Shown: positions 30,689 to 43,188 of the stretch, piece after piece
How positions within the stretch are numbered: the first letter of the stretch is position 1
Layout of the letters: each line of letters opens with the position of its first letter
Source: Gadus chalcogrammus
Lineage: Eukaryota; Chordata; Actinopteri; Gadiformes; Gadidae
DNA: 64,000 bases
Direction: 5' to 3'
Assembly: GCF_026213295.1 (NCBI RefSeq)
Contig: NC_079415.1
Span: 34,265,103 to 34,329,102 of the forward strand
Notes under the pieces: generated by a model
What the model was told of the DNA's origin: nothing
The model's database searches: none
The model's input: only the letters and a program-made list of their open reading frames with translations
Translations under genes and position numbers: made by a program

Positions 30689-30869
30689 GGCAACGTGGTG
30701 ACGCCTGCCAAAACAAACATACATACATGAATAAAAACAACACAGAATGAAACAGGCAGTCTCTTCCTGGCCAGGTACCTCAGTGTGGGGCCCCGTCTAA
30801 AGCTAGGGCCCCACTACACGCTGTCTTCAACCTGAAGCCATCATTAAACCATTGAGCCGTGCACATTTA

Positions 30870-31410
30870 ACCAGTGGCGTGCGCCGCTCGCCCAGTCTCC
30901 TCTTTTGGGAACACAAATCTAGGGACGGATTCAAACTTGTTGTAGTAAACGACGGACTGGCGCCGGCTGATTGGAAATCCCCGACTGAAGTAGGGAATGA
31001 TGATTAGCGGCAGGCAGAGCGTGGTCAGGTGTGTCGAGGGGATGAGGACCAGAAACAACCAGCGACCACTAGATGGGGGTGTTGGACCGCGTAGCAGGAC
31101 GTAGGTATAACAGTTCTTATGTGGCATTGCAGAGGGATCAATGTGAGAAGGTCGAAAGTGCTGTTTTTTAAAAGGAGTTACTTGCCAATATGAGGAGGAG
31201 ACCAAAAGGGTCAAAAAGCATTTGACATTTTGAATAGAGTGCCGTGCTTTTTGAATCGACAGTCATTTTGAATTGAGACATTTGAATATAAAGTTCACTG
31301 ATCATGAGCCTAAATGTATGTAGCTGGAGAAGTTTGTAAAATACATCACTAACGAGGAATCCCCTTGCTTATGTAAGATATTTTTGGCAGGGTTAACATT
31401 GTGTTAATAA
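30870..31410. other. Duplicated spacer, copy A, late part; no gene
   Basis: Paralogous in part to 44610-45020. A 115-codon minus-strand frame (30867-31214) is shortened in copy B and has no recognisable domain. Confidence 0.4.
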
Positions 31411-31421
31411 GGGCCTGTGTC

Positions 31422-31425
31422 TGTG

Positions 31426-31501
<76 letters not shown>
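31422..31501. repeat. (TGCG)n and (TG)n compound microsatellite
   Basis: About 38 bp of TGCG followed by TG. The copy B counterpart (45027-45120) has TGTGCG units instead. Confidence 0.93.
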
Positions 31502-31502
<1 letters not shown>

Positions 31503-31559
31503 CTGACATTGAGCTGTAACGTGGCTTGAATATCTGGATTGTCATTGCTCAACTTTATC

Positions 31560-32364
31560 ACAGCGTGGTCTATCTATTTATCTACATTTATATAAACAGT
31601 ATAAATAGATCTATCCATCGATATCTTGTTCTCTTTTTCTTTTGATCAGCCGTTCTGGTAAGAGTCGTTTGCAGACTCGTACTCACACACATTTATACAT
31701 TTATGAGGTTAAAGTCTGGGAGATAAGCCTTATAACACTGCTAGTGTTGACGCTACATCAAATCACAAACCATAAATCATAGATAACCTGGGCACAAAGA
31801 GAGAGGGTTGCTTTTATAAATACTTTCGTGAAAAATACCAGCCTCAGGAAAAATGAAGTCAAGTCAATTGTTTTTGTATAGCTCTTAATCTTAGTTACAG
31901 AGGCAAATCACTATTAAATCACCACAATGTCTCTGGTTTTTCATCAGCTCTTGGTCAATGTTTTGTCGTGTTTCAAACATATTTGCAACACGTCAACGTT
32001 TTTGGATTACAGCGCATGAATGCACCCAAGGCCAGAGTGTGGAACTTGAACCGTTAGTGAACAGTGTCCGTGGGGGCGGAGCCAGCTATTAGGGGAGGAG
32101 CCAGGAGTAAGGAGGGGAGAGGACGTCTTGTTAAGGAAATACAACTTAAGGTTCATTGAAACCAAAGCCACCCGACGTGGAAGCAGTACTCTCTGTGAGG
32201 AGAAAAATAAATCTCATTTTGGAAAAAATTGTCAGAGAGACAGAAACCACGAAACGGTGAGTGAAAAAGCACAACTTTGAGAGAAGTTCAAACCTCTTTT
32301 CCAGTTATGGCATTACAAAAATAAGGGAATTGCTCAATACTTAAACCTTGTCGTCTGCGTCTAG
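31560..32364 (+). promoter_or_regulatory. 5' flank, leader exon and 108-bp intron of TRIM copy 6
   Basis: Nearly identical to the flank of copy 7 (45180-45972). It has two degenerate 19-bp GGGGAGGAGCCAGG units (32080-32115). The leader exon ends GAAACG, the donor GTGAGTG is at 32257 and the acceptor AG at 32363-32364. No ATG matching the conserved upstream ORF is present: the usual ATGAGGAAAC is TTAAGGAAAT here. Confidence 0.55.
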
Positions 32365-32366
32365 GA

Positions 32367-33992
32367 ATGGCCTCTGCTAACACTTCCGGGTCTGAAGAGA
32401 ACTTTTCATGTTCCATCTGTCTAGATGTGTTCAATAGTCCAGTTTCTACACCATGTGGACACAACTTCTGCAGAACCTGTATTACAAAGTACTGGGACGA
32501 ACAAGTCAAGTTCAAATGTCCTCTTTGCAACATGGCTTTCAACACAAGACCTGATTTAAGGATTAATACCCTCTTATCAGAGCTGGCCGCTCAGTTTAGA
32601 ACATCCATACGAGTAAAAGATCAGCTCTGTGTTAAACCCGGAGAAGTTCCCTGTGACGTCTGTACTGGGTCCCAGCTGAAGGCCGTGAAGTCCTGCCTAT
32701 TGTGTCTTATCTCTTACTGCCAAACCCACCTGGAGCCACATCAGAGAGTCGCAGGCCTGAAGAAACATCGGCTGGTCGAGCCTATGGACCGTCTGGAAGA
32801 CAGGATGTGTAAGAAACACGACCGACTTCTGGAGCTCTTCTGCCAGACTGAACAGGTGTGTGTGTGTATGTTGTGCACAGTGACAGACCACAAGTCCCAT
32901 CCTGTTGTACCTCTAAAGGAGGAATATGAAGTGAAGACGGCCCAGCTGGGGAAGATAGAGGCGGAAGTCCAGCAGATGATCCAGGAGAGACTAAGTAATG
33001 TTCAGGAGATTGAAGACACAGTAAAGCGCAGCAAAGCAGATGCAGACAGAGAGATAGCCCATGGTGTGCACGTCCTCACTGCTCTGAAGTGCTGCATTGA
33101 AAAGTGCCAGGATGACATCAACCGAATGGTTAAAGAGAAACTGAAATCCACAGAGAAACAAGCTGAAGACCTCATCAAAGAGCTGGAGCAGGAAATAGAA
33201 GATCTGACCAATAGAAGCTCAGAGGTGAAGCAGCTCTCACACACTGAAGACCACCTCCACTTCCTCCAGACCTTCAGATCCCTGAAGGATCCTCCACCCA
33301 CCAGGGACTGGACCACGGTGGAGGTCCTTCCTCCGTCATATGTAGGGACCTTGAGGAGATCCCTGGATCAGCTGGAGGAGACACTGAACATGGAGACGAA
33401 GAAGCTGCGTGATGCTGAACTGAAGAGGGTCCAGCAGTATGAAGTAGATGTGACTCTGGATCCTGATACAGCACCTGCCCAGCTCATCCTCTCTGAGGAT
33501 GGGAAACAAGTACATTATGGAGGTGTAGCGAAGGCCCTCCCAGACAACCCTAAGAGATTTACAGATGTTCCATGTGTTCTAACGAGGCAGAGCTTCTCCT
33601 CAGGTAGATTTTACTTTGAGGTCCAGGTTAAAGACAAGACTGCGTGGTCTGTAGGGGTGGCCAGAGAGTCCATCGACAGAAAAGATCTGATCACAGCGAC
33701 CCCTGAGACGGGTTACTGGACTCTCTCCTCCTACGAGGATGGGTTGGTATTTAATGATAAACCTAATGTCCGTCTCCCTCTGAGAGCTGAGCTCCAGAAG
33801 GTGGGGGTGTTTGTTGATTATGATGAGGGTCTGGTCTCCTTCTACGATGTGGAAGCCAGGGTTCATATCTACTCTGCTACTGGCTGCAGCTTCACTGAGC
33901 CTCTCTATCCATTCCTCTGTCCATGGCCCATTGATAATGAAGGCTTAAACTCTGCCCCCCTGATCATCTTACCTGTCAATCAAACAGACTAG
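32367..33992 (+). CDS. TRIM copy 6: RING/B-box/coiled-coil/B30.2 E3 ubiquitin ligase
   Basis: 541 aa with intact RING, B-boxes, coiled coil and B30.2. Features private to this copy include CVCMLCTVTDHK in B-box2 (TVTDHK shared with copy 1), the coiled-coil variant RLSNVQEIEDT and TAPAQLILSEDGKQVHYGG at the start of PRY. B30.2 stretches are FTDVPCVL, AWSVGV, DLITATPETGYW, FNDKPNV and PFLCPWPIDNEG. It ends in ILPVNQTD where most copies have ISPVNQTD. It terminates spacer copy A and begins spacer copy B. A 590-bp element interrupts its 3' UTR about 115 bp after the stop. Confidence 0.94.
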   Translation: MASANTSGSEENFSCSICLDVFNSPVSTPCGHNFCRTCITKYWDEQVKFKCPLCNMAFNTRPDLRINTLLSELAAQFRTSIRVKDQLCVKPGEVPCDVCTGSQLKAVKSCLLCLISYCQTHLEPHQRVAGLKKHRLVEPMDRLEDRMCKKHDRLLELFCQTEQVCVCMLCTVTDHKSHPVVPLKEEYEVKTAQLGKIEAEVQQMIQERLSNVQEIEDTVKRSKADADREIAHGVHVLTALKCCIEKCQDDINRMVKEKLKSTEKQAEDLIKELEQEIEDLTNRSSEVKQLSHTEDHLHFLQTFRSLKDPPPTRDWTTVEVLPPSYVGTLRRSLDQLEETLNMETKKLRDAELKRVQQYEVDVTLDPDTAPAQLILSEDGKQVHYGGVAKALPDNPKRFTDVPCVLTRQSFSSGRFYFEVQVKDKTAWSVGVARESIDRKDLITATPETGYWTLSSYEDGLVFNDKPNVRLPLRAELQKVGVFVDYDEGLVSFYDVEARVHIYSATGCSFTEPLYPFLCPWPIDNEGLNSAPLIILPVNQTD

Positions 33993-34106
33993 GATCTTTG
34001 TTTGATAGTAAAATAATCAATCGACCATAACAACTATTGTTGTTTCATGAATTAGAATCTCTACCATGTGAGATCCAAGAGAACTGCATTCATATTTGCT
34101 GTCATA

Positions 34107-34702
34107 TAAGTAAGGGATAATGCCCGACGAGGTGTCCATTTTCAGGAATTAATGGACGACGTGGAGGCGTGAACCGTCCGACGCGAAGCGGAGGACGGTT
34201 CACGTCCATTAATTCCTGATAATGGACACCTCGAAGGGCATTATCCCGCTTATACCACGGTCACTTACCAACGGTGACCAAATTAAGACCATTAATTTAT
34301 ATTTTCATGCGTTTTACAATCCGAATATAAAGTTTTCCACAAAACATACATTTGTTTGCCTGGTTACGCCTGAGGGTCTGACTAATACCCGGAACCACCA
34401 TTACACGCCCGTTGGGTTCTCATGCAACGGAAACGTTGTTCACTCCTCCAGTAATTAGGACGGACCATAGCTACGACTTTAGAATGGGAGGTAGCGGGAG
34501 GTATAATAGTCCGCTCAGCTTTGTTTTGTTTCCCGTTGCTATGGTTACTACTATTTTAGAGACGATACGCCAGCTAGCGCATTAATTGAGAACGGTAAAC
34601 AGACAATTTGACGGAACTACTTGTCCAGGTGTCCGTATATCAGGAGTTAATGCACACCCTGCATCCAATCAGAATCGAGTATTCCCGCAGACCGTGGTTT
34701 AA
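34107..34702. mobile_element. Fold-back / PIF-Harbinger-like element in the 3' UTR of TRIM copy 6
   Basis: The insert covers 34110-34699 and is flanked by TAA (34107-34109 and 34700-34702). Other TRIM 3' flanks read gtcatataacaaggag without it, giving an exact empty site. Its left part is a palindrome of about 134 bp (34114-34247) with 46-bp arms and few mismatches, and an inner 11-bp stem (34169-34179 with 34193-34203). A 3-bp TWA duplication fits PIF/Harbinger-like elements, but the outer ends are poorly matched. A 78-codon frame inside (34222-34458) has no known domain. Confidence 0.75.
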
Positions 34703-34966
34703 CAAGGAGTAATTCAGTAGGAAGTCAACCCTGACTATTATAAATGATAACCATTTCTAAATTATTAGATAACATTGTATTCTTCATTGTCTGTTTTCTC
34801 CAGTCTTCTAAGGTTTACTGCTATACAATTGTTAATGGTTGCAGTCATGTATAGCATGGTTTCAGGATCGATGTGTATTTCATAATCATCTAAACATTAC
34901 TGTTAGTTTATAGTTCGGAATCATGAATGACAACATAATCAAATGTAAAAATACTTTTCTGATGTT

Positions 34967-34972
34967 ATTAAA
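34967..34972 (+). terminator. Variant poly(A) signal of TRIM copy 6
   Basis: ATTAAA replaces the AATAAA found in most other copies. It is now about 975 bp from the stop because of the insert, so the 3' UTR should be longer. Confidence 0.5.
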
Positions 34973-34989
34973 AATGGAAAAACAGCTGA

Positions 34990-35700
34990 TGAGTCAATGA
35001 CTTTTAATGTCTACCATACAACAACCCAACATGTGTAAGACAAAGATCACAGTCACTACATGTCCAGACTCTCCCCGTGTGTGTGAGGACTGTGACTGTG
35101 TCTCGTCATCTCTCCCCTCTCCATCCTCTCATCTTAGTTCCTCCTCTCTCTTCTTCTGCTCCTATCTCCTATGTCTGCTCTCCTTTCTAGCTCATCCAGG
35201 ATTGTGTTAAGTATTGTTTTTCATGCACATTACATATGTGTAAATACCCGTTGGACTTGGCGCATACAAGCAGAAGTCCCATAATCAGTGTTGTGAGCGA
35301 CACCCAGTGGCGGGAGCGGGTATCAGCACAGAGGGGCGGAACCTTCTTTGTGTGTCCCTGATCCTACGCTTTTGTAGTACGCCTAATTTGACCATTTATT
35401 TAATATTGTGACACATGATTCTCTTTTTTGCACTCCATCGCATGATTAAGGTACAAATTACTATCTTTCTTTCATTATTTTGATCAGCCGTTCAGGTAAG
35501 AGTCGTCTGCGGGCTCTTTCTCACACACAGTATTAATAGAATTGCATCGTTGAATAATATGAAGGTGTTAAATGAATACAACAACGTGTGGGAGACGTCT
35601 TCCGCTGTCGCTCTCCAAGGTGCTGAACTTCGGCCGAGTGATGACGTCACACGCTTTGGACAAGCCACCGACCGCGTGGTTTAAGGAATCACCCCCGGTG
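34990..35700. repeat. Shared spacer block S1, copy before spacer B
   Basis: S1 with small deletions, including loss of most of the tail of the pyrimidine block and of a stretch near 35590. No gene. Confidence 0.55.
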
Positions 35701-37410
35701 TACATACTCCATTTAAAAGACGTACAAACGCGGAACACTTTGCAGGAAGAACTATTTGCACCGAATGAGACGGGATCAGATGAAGAAAGCATAGAACAAA
35801 CGAGATCGTTGAACACAAATAATCCTGTTAACTAGTAGCTACATGCACAACGTCATGCAGGCTAATAGGCAGCCTGTGCATGTAACGTACCTATGACTAG
35901 GTAATTGAGCTAAGCTAGCAGCTACAGGCTGCCCATTACAACATCCACACATCGTTAAACAAAAGCAATGTACATGCACCAGTTCAAACATAACATTCTT
36001 ACTATGACGGAAGACATACCTGCGCATTGATGTTCTGTCCTCTCAGCTCCCGAGTCCCGCTCTGTCTCATCATGGACTTCAAAACGCCAAGCTGTCACTC
36101 CGATCGAGACTGGCCAATAGAGACATGTCTTACATCTTTCGGCGTAGGTCCCGCCCACGAGATTCAGCTCAACAGCAAGCAAAGCTTTTGGTTTTGCAAA
36201 CAAAACTTTTGGATTCCCATGAATAATTTTTCTCAGCACATTTATTCTACTTGCAATAAAACATTTGATTGCAGTGTGGAAAGTTTTGCTCTCAAACCTA
36301 TTTTGTTTGATTGCATAATAAAGACACATACCTCCATAACTAACGTTGCTATAGTACATTGATGTGAGACGGGTTGGTGGAGTGAACGTGTTGTAGTAGC
36401 AGAGAATGGCCTGCGGGGCAGTATGTACATTGTTAAATACATGAATAGGCTTGAATTTAGTAGAAATATGGATGTTTCATATTTTTACAAAATGGATTAT
36501 GTGAACATTGCTGAATAACAATCATGTATATTAAATGTATTGCAGGAGTTTAGCTTGACATTAACCAAGTTAAAGGACAATAAAATGAACCGCACCAAAC
36601 ATGTAGATGTCATTATGGGATTTTAATAACAAAAACACTTGACAGAAGTTGAATACAATTTTGTAAGGGAAAGCAGAGTAAAACATTCTCCCAAATGAAT
36701 CTTTTCAAAATGTCACCACCATTCCGAAAGCAAGTGAAGAGGTTTGTGTAAAAGCAGTCCTCCCTGACCAGGTCTGTCCCTGACTCTAAACCCTGACTCT
36801 CAACCCTAACGCTGAACCCTCTGAGGGCAGGAGGACGCGCCTTCCGTGTAAAGGTTCGAACCACAGAGAAGGAAGAAGAAGAGGAAGCAGTAGAGAGTAG
36901 TGAAGTAGTGAGGTTAGTGACAGACGTAAGGGAAAGGCGTGTGGAAGCACACGGTTACATGTGGGGTCAAGAAGATCACTCCCACTGGAGGTCATTGATC
37001 CATCAGCCTCAGACTGCTGAGCTCAGCAGGTCTTCTGGAGGCGAGGCGGAGATGAACCGAGGTGACGGGACCAGCAGGATGTCAGGATCAAGGAGGGTTC
37101 AGCTCAGGTGTGTCTACCCCCGACCAAACAGGATCAGGTAGGGTTCAGCTCAGGTGTGTCTGCCCGGACCAAACAGGATCAGGTGAGGTTCAGCTCAGGT
37201 GTGTCTGCCCGGACCAAAAAAGGACATTGATTAGGTTCAATATTCAAAAGATGCAACATTATCTGAACCAAAGAGACGTCATTAAGGAGCGGGCAGGCTT
37301 TAGGGCGCCTTGCTCAAGGACGCATCACTGTATTCTGAGGACTTGAACCCGGCACCATTGGTCTGAGAGTTGAACACCAAACCCCCAACCCAGTCCACTA
37401 TGTCCAGATA
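35701..37410. repeat. Large duplicated spacer, copy B, first part
   Basis: Paralogous to 24563-26230 at high identity, including conserved short frames on both strands that are unlikely to be genes. The 35701-35790 tail has a one-base deletion that breaks the PFKKKYKRG frame. Confidence 0.6.
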
Positions 37411-37422
37411 ATGCAAACTTAC

Positions 37423-38230
37423 GAGGAGTCCTTGATGGTAGAGTCCTGGTTGTCCTCAGGATTTGCCTTCCAGGTGTACGGCTTCTCTATCAGTCCTCCA
37501 GATTCCTGGTCTGGTTACAAACGTAATTTGTCTCTTGAAAGGTAACAAACACAGTAGCAACTTGTCTCTAATGTAAGGTAACAAACGCAGGAGTAGTTGG
37601 GCTTCAATGTAAGGTAACAAACTCAGTAGTAGTTGGGCTCTAATGGCACGTAACAAAGTAGCAGCTATAGTTTGTCTGGTAAACAACCACAGTACTATGC
37701 CGTAACTTGTACTGGACAAACTAATCCTGCGTTACAACAAGTCCACTCTGTTTATTTTATGCAAACTTACGAGGATCCTTGTTGGTAGAGTGATGTCGTC
37801 CTCCAGAGTCTTGGCTCGTCCATCAGCTCTCCTCAGCCAGAGTCCTGGTCTGGAACAAACAGTACGAGTCCGACCCCGACGTCCGGTAACAAACATGTAG
37901 TTTGTATTATTTTTAAGCCCTTTATTTCCAGTTTGTTTGGTTAATACAAACTTACAATCCTTGTTGGTAGAGTGATGTCATCCTCCAGATTCACGGCTCC
38001 CCTACCAGCTCGCCTCCGCTCCAGAAACACGTTCTAGTAAGAAAACACAGCGGTAGTTGGTCAACCCATGTCAAAGTAACAGCTGTATTTTTCCCGTTAG
38101 GTCAACCATGTAAGTAAATAAAAACTTAAGAGGAATCCTTGTCGGTCGATTCCTAGTCGTCCTCCAGCGTCTCAGCTCCTCCAGCAGCTCTCCTCAGACA
38201 GAGTCCTGGTCTGGAACAAACAGCGGGAGT
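37423..38230 (-). other. Exon-like modules on the minus strand (copy B)
   Basis: Counterparts of the copy A modules, with four donor-flanked units (near 37423, 37771, 37950 and 38127) against three in copy A. The additional unit 37771-37857 ends GATCCTC|GTAAGTTTGC on the minus strand and begins after GTTCCAGACCAG. Differences in module number show exon-sized tandem duplication or loss after the spacer duplicated. Confidence 0.3.
37531..37650. repeat. About 37-bp minisatellite, copy B
   Basis: Three to four units, against five to six in copy A. Confidence 0.75.
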
Positions 38231-38754
38231 CTTGCTTCAACATGTGGTAAAACAGATGTAGTGGTCTGGTATATATGGTACAAACACCGGTAGTTTGTGG
38301 TAGCAGTATTCTACTAGAAGTGGCTGTGAGTGTGATGATCACTTCAGAGTCAGGCTCCATCTACCCCACGACAGACATCCTTCACCAGGCAGGGCCTCCA
38401 CCAGCTCCTCCACCAGGCAGGGCCTTCAGCACGACTCCTCCACCAGCTCGGCTCCTCCATCAGCTCCTTCAGCCATGGATTCCTGGTCTGGTTACAAACA
38501 GTTGGTCTCAGCAGTAAATCACCTGGGGACGCAACACACCCCACCTCCTGCATCTGAGGTTCACTTGTAAAATGTAAGTCAAATTTAACCAATTTAAACA
38601 CTTAAATTAGACAACGTCTGCAGATTGTCATGTTCAGCAATTCATCCACTACGGTCGTAGCAGCACTAGTAACACTAATGGCTCATATGACTCCTACATA
38701 ACCCCCATATGAATTAACTCAAATCACAGCTTGGCACAGATTTAAAGTCATAAG

Positions 38755-38961
38755 ATGATCAAAACCAGACCTAAACTACCGTGGATTTTAGCGTTTCAGA
38801 TGAGCTTGGTGATGGTTACCCTCTGGTCCGGTGCTGCAGGCCCCTGGTCTCCAGCCTCAGTCTCCGGTCCATCCTGGCACCACAAGCCTCCGGTCCCCAG
38901 CCTCTCAGCCTCACCTTTCAGCTACAGCAGGAGGTTTATATCAACATTTAACCAACAATAA
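38755..38961 (+). other. 68-codon open frame with signal-peptide-like start (copy B)
   Basis: Counterpart of 27518-27724. Begins MIKTRPKLPWILAFQMSL and ends FISTFNQQ. Same length and stop position. No known family. Confidence 0.2.
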
Positions 38962-39151
38962 ACCTAATTGACTCATCCGAAACCGAGTTACACAATTAAT
39001 TTAACTATTATTTTATAACTCAAGGCAAGAAAAGACTTGAGACCAGACATGAGCATCCCGTTTTTGGGAATGAAGACAGAGCAGTCCACAAGTTTAAAGA
39101 AGTGGTTAAGCCTACGCATTGAAACTGACCTGATCTGGAGGACTTCTGACA

Positions 39152-39209
39152 GGAGGTGGAGGTCTGGCTCTGGGTGAGGAGGTGGAGCTCTTGCTCTGGG
39201 TGAGGAGGC
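39152..39209. repeat. 26-bp minisatellite, about two units (copy B)
   Basis: The short allele-like state of the array that has about ten units in copy A. Confidence 0.85.
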
Positions 39210-40550
39210 AGACACCTTGGGACAAACTACAGGTTCATTTTTTAACCTTGTACAGTTCTAGAGTATCTTCTACTGTAACATGTGGGAAGGACGGCCATTA
39301 TATTAGCTTTGATATTATCCAGTTGGTAAACTCTGCACCAAAGTCGTTGTTTAACGTCATTCCATTGGGTAGGGTTTAACTTCTGTGGCAATTAATGACA
39401 GCAAATATTTAGAACGTACAAAAGCTGAAGTAACAAAGAACACCAAGCAGTATCGATATTAAATCAAATATACTCAGCCATATTTAGGTGCTGGGTTCCG
39501 TTGAAGAAATGTCAAATTGTCTTCCACCTTGAAATGATTTCCAGCCTTCACTGATGTCAAAATTGGGCCCGCAAGTAGAACGCCGTTTTGTACGCAGCGT
39601 GAGTCCCGTCACGTCAACGTCGTTAAAACTACGGCGCAACCATTGGAAATTATCCACATATTGTACGACGTACGCGTCAGTATGTATTTAATATCAAACT
39701 AAGTTGTTTAAGATAAGGGTCAACAATTCCCAATGGAAACAATGGAAAATAGTTTCCGTTGGCAACGGCTCGAGGTTACGCAAATACAATCCAGAACGTT
39801 GCGCCAGATTCCCTCAGGGGACTCCCGTCCAACTAACTGCCAGGTGGTTTCTTATGGTTGTCAAGACTACAACATTCTATGCTAACCATTAGGACTAAAT
39901 CAGGTTACCACACTCAGAACCTTCCACGGCGGGAAGCACAAACCGTCCGACTGGAATCCGAACATTCCAGCCGGCACCAACCAAAGAAAAAACAGAACCA
40001 GCGCCTCACCTTGAGCTGAACGGAGGAAGATCCTGAAGTCCAGAGATGGTCTTCATTACAACACAGCCAACAGACTTACCTTGAGGAGATCCGTTTGTTG
40101 CTGTTGGTAATTACTACTATACAGTATACCTTTACATTATAATGCACCCAGTGTGTACAAGTTATATCACTCAAAACCGTACGAAGAACCAAACTACCAT
40201 GTACGTCCCACAACAACTTTAAACCTAAAATCCTGGAATCATTCAATACAAAACTGTGCCTACATTTTAAAATTATCTAGATTATTCAGGATACAAACCA
40301 TACAAAGCAAATATAAACGTTGAGCTCACAGAGAGCCGACCATAGCCCTGCAACGTCACCCTGACCGACTCATCACCAACAGCAAATCATGCCAGCCAGC
40401 CAACAAATGTACAGGTCCAGTGAGAAGTGGGCATCCGAGTGAAAGGACTGCCTATAATAAAAAGAAGCCCAATTCCTGAACTATCCAACCATCTTCATGG
40501 TTTAAAGACTTGACATGCCATTGTGTTCTAATCACCTCTGTCTACTCCCT
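39210..40550. other. Duplicated spacer, copy B, middle part; no gene
   Basis: Matches 28215-29560. Minus-strand donor-like sites near 40010 and 40082 are conserved. Confidence 0.5.
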
Positions 40551-40555
40551 CGTTA

Positions 40556-42340
40556 CTTATAAAACTCTACATCTCCATCACTAGTGTTGCATCCTACTCA
40601 CGGGAGTGTGGTCTGAGTGAGGAGAGATGCATGCTGGGATACAGTGCTGTCTGAAGTCTTCAGTTCTATAGACACGCCCCTCAGGAGAAACCAAGTGCTT
40701 GAGAATCTGTCGTGACATCAGTTACATGAGCTTGAAAATCCTTCAAGATGGCGCCAGGATTCTCAGAGGAGAAAGGCCAAGAGGAAGATGTGAGGGTTCT
40801 TCCTCTCAGCCAGTGGAACACAACAACGTTCCTCTTCAGAGTACCATGGAACACTTTGAAACATTCTCCTCTTTACACCTTGAAGCCCCAGTGAAGGTTT
40901 CCTTACCGCCTCAGCTGAAGAGCACAACTTCAGCTTGAAGAGCGCACTAGTTGGAGTTCCCGGATTGGTTCTGATTTAAGGGAACCAATCGTTCAGCTGG
41001 TCCTGTCCGAAACAAATACAGTTCAGCCTGAGCAGACATGCAACTGAGAGCAAGACAAGATCCACAGGGCTCTCCATCAATCCAGCCAGGTAGGAAGAGC
41101 CGTCTCCTTGCAGGTCTGAAGGACATCTTGAATATCCATTGAGGACCCTTTCCAACATCAGACTCTCCTTGTGGAATGCCTTTAGGTGTCCATCCTCCAT
41201 TGATCCTGATTGGTGTAGTCCTAGTTTGAAGTCACTGATCTGAACACGTCGCTTGCATCCTTTTACACTTGAGTTGGATACTCTCCTTCCTGCCCAGTGT
41301 GTTGGACATCGCTCCGCAGCGTCCCTCTGGGGTCTTCATGTCTACTGGAGGCCCTCAAGTAAACATGTGGCCGTCCATCAGGTATGATTTAGTCGACCAT
41401 TCCAATATCCCAAGCCAATCACACAGACCCCCGTATGAACCTTATAACTGTCAAAGCAAGCCGGACACACACACACACACACACAGAACCCAGGACAGGC
41501 ACGTAGAACCCCATGCCAGGTGTGAGTGGGAGACACACACAGTAGAACCCTAGCGATGCTCAAAAATCATCCATCTCATGTCAAACCCAAACCCACACAC
41601 CACTGAGCCACAAAAGGCCAAACAATCATGCAGGGTAAAAACCTCATGCCAAATAATATTCCATCATCCAACCCCAGCTCTCCTGCCAGGGCACCCAGAA
41701 CAGAACAACCAATGTCTCCAGAGACGTAAATGATGTACAACATTCTTCAGTGGCGTCCCACATTGGTGATGGATTATGCTCTCCAAAATATGTCCCAGGT
41801 TGATTCATGTCTTTGTAGTCCAGTGGTTTCCTGAATGAGGGGCATTCACATATGCAAACGGTGCAGCTTTAGTCAGCCTGAGGACAGGAAGAAGGTCATC
41901 TGTTCAGAAGACCACCCAGTGGAGGGGGGTGGCTCTTGAGGAGCAGGATCCATCTTGGTATGGCCCCAAATAAGACCTTCTTGGAAATGAAACTGCTCCT
42001 GAGGAGTCAGGATGCCTGGAGGGGACTGTTGAATGTGTTCCATGGTTCTCTGTGTCAGATTGAAGTTGTGTTTTAATCGTTGAGATGAGGAGCCCCCTCA
42101 TCTCCCCCTGGTGTTTCTCCTTCTGAATCCCTGTCTCCATCTTTAAGAACATTCCAGTCCATGTCACTGCCGTCACGACGGTTTCTCAAACGCTCGGTTT
42201 CCCCTGAGGGGGCGCGTCTACAGACCTGTAGACTTCAGACAGCTCTGTATCCCAGTATGCACCTCTGCTCACTCAGACCACACGCTCATCAGTAAAGCAA
42301 CACTCTTGTGATGAAGATGCAGAGCTCAGGAGAGTAACTG
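40556..42340. repeat. Diverged large inverted repeat
   Basis: About 320 bp at 40556-40875 reads similarly to the reverse complement of 42020-42340. Shared words in order include gtgtggtctgagtga, ctgggatacag, gctgtctgaagtct, gtcgtgac, agatgg and ccatggaacac. The arms are roughly 70-75% alike by eye and enclose about 1.1 kb. Both arms contain open frames (for instance 41904-42176 on the minus strand), but no domain is recognised. Confidence 0.7.
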
Positions 42341-43095
42341 GAAAGAAGACTGAAGATATCAGAACCTAACCCATTACTCAATCTTACAACAATAACTTGG
42401 AGCCTGTAACCATTTTAACAAATCATTAAAACCAACATAAACCAAACACCTAAATAACCCATGAACCAATAAAACATCTTTACTACACAGATCAACCTTC
42501 AGGTAACGGGTTAACTCACCAGGAAGCCAAAATACAATGTGCCCAAGAGTAATGAGAAACTAATGACTTACAGTTTGCAGTTCATCTTCATGGTTAAGGT
42601 GGGATACTCACAGAACTGCAGTTAAATATCCATGCTCGACCTTTGAAGGAAGGAACAGTTTACTCATGGTCCCCAAACTTGGGCACTGTCCCACAGTTCA
42701 ATATCTACCATCTCCATTAAATCAGATAAATGAATGACAACACAAATGCAGGGCTTTTGGGATCATCCAACTTTTAAACAATGAATAATATACTTCACTA
42801 ATCCAGCTTTTTAAAATAAATTATACTTATTATTTGACTCGTTAGTCAAGAGTGATTTACCTCTTACTTTGACAAGTTTGAATCCATAGTCTCTAAAATG
42901 TTACTTTCAGGTAGAATCATTATTTGAATGAGAGTTTAACCACCACATGGTTGTTAAAAAGCATATTTTTACTGAAAACAAATAGCACAACCGTCGAGTC
43001 ATTAGCACAACTCAAGCCTTCCTCCAGTCTAAAACTGGAGGGAAACTTAGATTCATAAACGAAAAAAGTCGCATTCAATTCACCTTACTGTGCGC

Positions 43096-43188
<93 letters not shown>

